Below are positions 51,450-54,125 of a stretch of DNA of 54,125 bases, piece after piece. The translations under genes and the position numbers were made by a program. Position 1 is the stretch's first letter; every line of letters begins with the position of its first letter. The stretch is from Thermoanaerobaculum aquaticum (GTDB lineage Bacteria > Acidobacteriota > Thermoanaerobaculia > Thermoanaerobaculales > Thermoanaerobaculaceae), in the NCBI RefSeq assembly GCF_000687145.1, contig NZ_JMFG01000007.1:1-54125 (forward strand), given 5' to 3'. The notes below the pieces were generated by a model, which ran no database searches, was not told the DNA's origin, and saw only the letters and a program-made list of their open reading frames with translations.

Positions 51450-52493
51450 ATGGAGAACGGCCTCACGTACAAGAACGCCGGCGTGGACATTGACGCGCAG
51501 GATCAGGCGCTGGCCCGCATCAAGGAGCTGGCCCGGGCCACGTTCACGCCGGGTGTGCTTTCGGAAATCGGCAGCTTCGGCGGGCTTTTTACCCTGCAGC
51601 CGGAAAACCCCGAGGCCCCGGTGTTGGTGGCTTCCGCCGACGGTGTAGGCACCAAGCTCAAGGTGGCGCAAATGGCGGGAAAACACCACACCGTGGGGGA
51701 AGACCTGGTGAACCACTGCGTCAACGACATCCTGGTGCAGGGGGCGCGGCCCCTGTTTTTCCTGGACTACCTCGCTACCGGCAAGCTCCAGCCGCACGTG
51801 GTGGTGGAGCTGGTCTCCGGCATGGCCCGGGCCTGTCAGGTCCATGGGTGTGCTTTGCTGGGCGGGGAAACCGCAGAAATGCCGGGGTTTTATGGGCCCG
51901 GCGAGTACGACCTGGCGGGGTTCATCGTGGGTTTGGCTTTTCGGGACCGGCTTTTGGATCGGAACCGGGTGGCCGCAGGGGACAGCCTGGTGGCGCTCCC
52001 TTCTTCCGGGCTGCACACCAACGGCTACTCCCTGGCTCGCAAGGTGTTTTTTGAGACGCTCAAGCTTACGGTGGACAGCTACGTCCCGGAGCTTGCCTGC
52101 ACGGTGGGCGAGGAGCTCCTGAGGGTGCACCGGTCTTACTTTGCTGCGGTGTGGCCGCTGGTGGAGGCAGGGCTTGTTAAATCGGCAGCGCATATCACCG
52201 GCGGTGGTATTCCCGATAACCTGCCCCGGGCTTTGCCCCCGCATTTGGGAGCGGAAATTGACCTTAAAAGCTTCGACGAGCCGGCGGTTTTCCGGCTCAT
52301 CCGCCAGGCGGGGAAGGTGCCCGAGGAGGACATGCGCCGCACCTTCAACCTGGGCGTGGGCATGATCCTGGTGGTGGGCGAACAGCATGTGGGACAGGTG
52401 CTTTCCCGCCTGGTCCTGCACGGTCCCGGGTGGATCATTGGGAGGGTGGTGGAAGGCGCCGGTGTGCGTTTCGTGGGGGAGCGCGTTGGCTAA
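51450..52493 (+). CDS. purM: Phosphoribosylformylglycinamidine cyclo-ligase
   Basis: A 347-residue AIR synthetase (MENGLTYKNAGVDIDAQDQA; VLVASADGVGTKLKVA; NHCVNDILVQGARPLFFLDY; ALLGGETAEMPGFY; SSGLHTNGYSLAR; HITGGGIPDNLPR). It closes the imidazole ring, using the FGAM made by PurSQL. The longer upstream frame runs through the terminator and is rejected. PurN overlaps its end by eight bases. It is separated from purF by the cytochrome gene. Confidence 0.96.
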   Translation: MENGLTYKNAGVDIDAQDQALARIKELARATFTPGVLSEIGSFGGLFTLQPENPEAPVLVASADGVGTKLKVAQMAGKHHTVGEDLVNHCVNDILVQGARPLFFLDYLATGKLQPHVVVELVSGMARACQVHGCALLGGETAEMPGFYGPGEYDLAGFIVGLAFRDRLLDRNRVAAGDSLVALPSSGLHTNGYSLARKVFFETLKLTVDSYVPELACTVGEELLRVHRSYFAAVWPLVEAGLVKSAAHITGGGIPDNLPRALPPHLGAEIDLKSFDEPAVFRLIRQAGKVPEEDMRRTFNLGVGMILVVGEQHVGQVLSRLVLHGPGWIIGRVVEGAGVRFVGERVG

Positions 52494-53100
52494 GGCCCGG
52501 GTTGGCGTTTTGCTTTCCGGTCGTGGTTCCAACTTCCTGGCCCTGGCGGAAGCCTGCCGGCGGGGGGAAGTGCCGGCGGAAATCGTGCTGGTGGTTTCCA
52601 ACCGACCGGAAGCCCCGGGGCTTGCCAAAGCGCAGGAGCTGGGCGTTCCGACCGTGGCCATTCCCAGCAAGGGGCTTGCCCGGGAAGAACACGAAAAGCA
52701 CTTGCTTGCCGCCCTGCACCAGGCGCAGGTGGATTGGGTTTGTTTGGCGGGTTACATGCGCTTGCTTTCCCCGCAATTTGTGGCGGCTTTTCCCAACCGC
52801 ATCCTCAACATTCACCCGGCGTTGCTGCCGGCCTTTCCCGGCCTGGACGCCCAGCGGCAAGCCTGGGAGTATGGGGTCAAGGTTTCAGGTTGCACCGTGC
52901 ACCTGGTGGATGCCGGCTGCGACAGTGGCCCCATCGTGGTGCAGCGGGTGGTGGAAGTGCGGGACGACGACACCCCGGAAACCCTGGCTGCCCGCATCCT
53001 GGAGCAGGAGCACATCGCTTACCCCCAGGCCCTGCGGCTGCTCCTCACCCGCCGGTGGCACATCGAAGGCCGCCGGGTGGTGTTTGCCCGGGAGGCTTGA
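52486..53100 (+). CDS. purN: Phosphoribosylglycinamide formyltransferase
   Basis: A 204-residue enzyme, the usual size. Start taken as TTG 52486 (AKARVGVLLSGRGSNFLALA follows) behind GGGGGAG; no ATG is available before the conserved glycine loop. Active-site residues lie in LNIHPALLPAFPGLDA (Asn and His) and LVDAGCDSGPIVVQ (Asp). It formylates GAR with 10-formyl-tetrahydrofolate. It overlaps purM, and is the last recognised purine gene in the window; purB, C, D, E, H and K are not here. Confidence 0.95.
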   Translation: MAKARVGVLLSGRGSNFLALAEACRRGEVPAEIVLVVSNRPEAPGLAKAQELGVPTVAIPSKGLAREEHEKHLLAALHQAQVDWVCLAGYMRLLSPQFVAAFPNRILNIHPALLPAFPGLDAQRQAWEYGVKVSGCTVHLVDAGCDSGPIVVQRVVEVRDDDTPETLAARILEQEHIAYPQALRLLLTRRWHIEGRRVVFAREA

Positions 53101-53116
53101 GGTTTTCCGCTAAAGC

Positions 53117-53329
53117 GTGTTCAATGGCAGCGATGGAGGCGGCGTACTGGCAATTGGTGGCGATCCTCCCGGTCCGGAAGTGCGCCTTCTCACCAACGAA
53201 TGCCAGAAGGTCACAGGCCAAAAGCTTCAGGTTCTTCTCGCCGAACGGCGGATGGAGCCTTTGGAGGTTTTAGAGGGCATGTTGGCCTGGTTGCGGTCAC
53301 ACCCCGAAATGGTGGTGCGGGACCTTTAG
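53117..53329 (+). CDS. Hypothetical small protein
   Basis: A 70-residue frame from GTG 53117, bounded by an in-frame stop six bases upstream. The C-terminal 45 residues (LQVLLAERRMEPLEVLEGML; LAWLRSHPEMVVRDL) have a plausible amphipathic helical composition. No ribosome site is seen and no family is recognised. It could be cotranscribed with purN, whose stop is 17 bases upstream. Confidence 0.35.
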   Translation: MFNGSDGGGVLAIGGDPPGPEVRLLTNECQKVTGQKLQVLLAERRMEPLEVLEGMLAWLRSHPEMVVRDL

Positions 53330-53549
53330 AAACCACACAAGACATCTCCCTTTTTGTGGTGAGTTGGTGCTCGGGTGGACTGCCTTTTCGCAAGCACCCA
53401 AGGTGGGCCACCTACGGGAGAGCCACATCCACACCTGGAGCACGACCAGCCTCACCCCAACGTTCCGAAAAGCTGTGGGGTCTGAGCTGCCAAACAAGCG
53501 CATCAACGGCGGCAAGATCTCCAGGAGCTTGCATTTAGAAAGGCTTTCT
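53330..53549. other. No supportable gene between two opposed genes
   Basis: About 220 bases downstream of both the small plus-strand frame and the TPM-domain gene. A short AGAAAG-G-CTTTCT inverted repeat lies near 53537-53549 but has no T-run. Nothing else is recognised. Confidence 0.4.
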
Positions 53550-54125
53550 TCACCAGCTGGAGGAGGCACCACCCCCACCAAAGGAGCCACCACCACCGGA
53601 AAAGCCGCCGCTCCAAAAGGCCCCCCGGCCTCGGGGTGATGCCGAGCCAAACATGGCCAGCGCTGGATAGCGACGCCGAAACCGCCGTCCCCAGGAGCTG
53701 TGACCCACGAGCACCTTGACGATGGGCACTCCCAAAAGCCAAAGCACACCCACGACGATGCCAGCATGGGGCTGAACCACCGTGGTAAGGGCGGTCCAAA
53801 ACGGCAGCAGCACAAACCAGGTGTACCAGCTGTGAAAGCCCTGGGCAAAGAGCGCTCGGAGGGTAAAGGGCGTGAGGGCTGCGGCACCAATGAGAAAGAT
53901 GAAAACCCTGAAGTACCAGGGAGCGTTCTGAGCAGAGCGTTTTTTTGGCACCACCTGGTTCACCTGCTTTTCCCCGGAAATTAGGGCGGCCACGGCAGCT
54001 ACAGCTTCTTCCACACCGGCATCGAATCGGCCGGCGCGAAAGTGGGGCCGCACCAGGTTGTCCAGGATTCGCCGGCAGGTGGCGTCGGTGAGTACGGACT
54101 CCAGGCCGTAACCCACCTCCAGCCG
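53550..54125 (-). CDS. TPM-domain membrane protein, C-terminal part (5' end outside window)
   Basis: The frame is open through base 54125. The visible 191 residues begin with the end of a TPM (YgcG/TPM_phosphatase) domain: EVGYGLESVLTDATCRRILD followed by HFRAGRFDAGVEEAV. Two transmembrane helices follow (around FRVFIFLIGAAALTPFTL and LLPFWTALTTVV to VVGVLWLLG), and the tail is Gly/Ser-rich (SGGGGSFGGGGASSSW), all standard for this family. The TPM domain would lie outside the cytoplasm. Members have been linked to photosystem repair in plants and to envelope functions in bacteria; the role here is unknown. Confidence 0.85.
   Translation of the reverse strand, partial: RLEVGYGLESVLTDATCRRILDNLVRPHFRAGRFDAGVEEAVAAVAALISGEKQVNQVVPKKRSAQNAPWYFRVFIFLIGAAALTPFTLRALFAQGFHSWYTWFVLLPFWTALTTVVQPHAGIVVGVLWLLGVPIVKVLVGHSSWGRRFRRRYPALAMFGSASPRGRGAFWSGGFSGGGGSFGGGGASSSW

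Noticed and set aside
53364-53639. 91-residue plus-strand frame at the right end
   Set aside because: Its second half is antisense to the TPM-domain protein tail, and no ribosome site precedes it.

Overview
The window reads as a GC-rich chromosome of a diderm (Gram-negative type) bacterium: it has lipid A/Kdo/heptose genes, an outer-membrane secretin and an outer-membrane barrel. My best guess is an Acidobacteriota member, Thermoanaerobaculia-like and possibly thermophilic. That is an inference from protein style (a secreted C-terminal module ending in a VVDNRT-type motif, multihaem cytochromes, pseudopilin operons) and was not tested against a database.

Layout. (1) 1-4.7 kb is an accessory region. 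It holds the right end of an ISNCY-type insertion sequence, a short gene apparently cut by it, a DUF3631 primase/helicase-like gene with DNA palindromes in its 3' end, a small zinc-ribbon protein, a terminase-small-subunit-like HTH protein, a small membrane protein, and about 900 bp of hairpin-rich DNA without a convincing gene. It stops at a tRNA-Ala(GGC). (2) 5-7.4 kb holds a secreted PKD protein, a tRNA-Sec (anticodon TCA), a DUF4388 protein and an FmdB-type zinc ribbon. (3) 7.36-21.26 kb, minus strand, is one tightly packed block in transcription order: waaA, lpxK, heptose kinase, heptose-phosphate adenylyltransferase, GT9 heptosyltransferase, DUF3108, pilB, pilT, pilC, pilS, pilR, DUF192, galU. 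(4) 21.37-32.39 kb, plus strand, is an ECF sigma factor and zinc anti-sigma factor followed by a hybrid type II secretion/type IV pilus-like operon (secretin-N protein, GspF, GspE, PilM/N/O/P-like, secretin, three pseudopilins). (5) 32.4-41 kb holds a GT-C-like membrane protein, an OmpR/HisKA two-component pair, an outer-membrane barrel, a decahaem MtrA/DmsE-like cytochrome, a 36-residue ORF and an octahaem cytochrome, ended by a strong terminator. (6) 41-53.1 kb holds an M16 peptidase, dut, a metallo-hydrolase and purS-Q-L-F, then a nonahaem cytochrome with its own promoter and terminator, then purM-purN. (7) The right end has a possible small gene and the 3' part of a TPM-domain membrane protein.

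The most interesting content is the apparent porin-cytochrome conduit beside a two-component system (34.1-40.9 kb) and a second large multihaem cytochrome placed inside the purine genes. The C-terminal module of that cytochrome recurs in the PKD protein 43 kb away. Together they suggest electron transfer across the outer membrane. Other points of note are the tRNA-Sec (the organism probably makes selenoproteins), the palindrome cluster in the DUF3631 gene, the structured noncoding stretch next to tRNA-Ala, and a secretin with a lipobox, TPR-like repeats and a cohesin-like tail.
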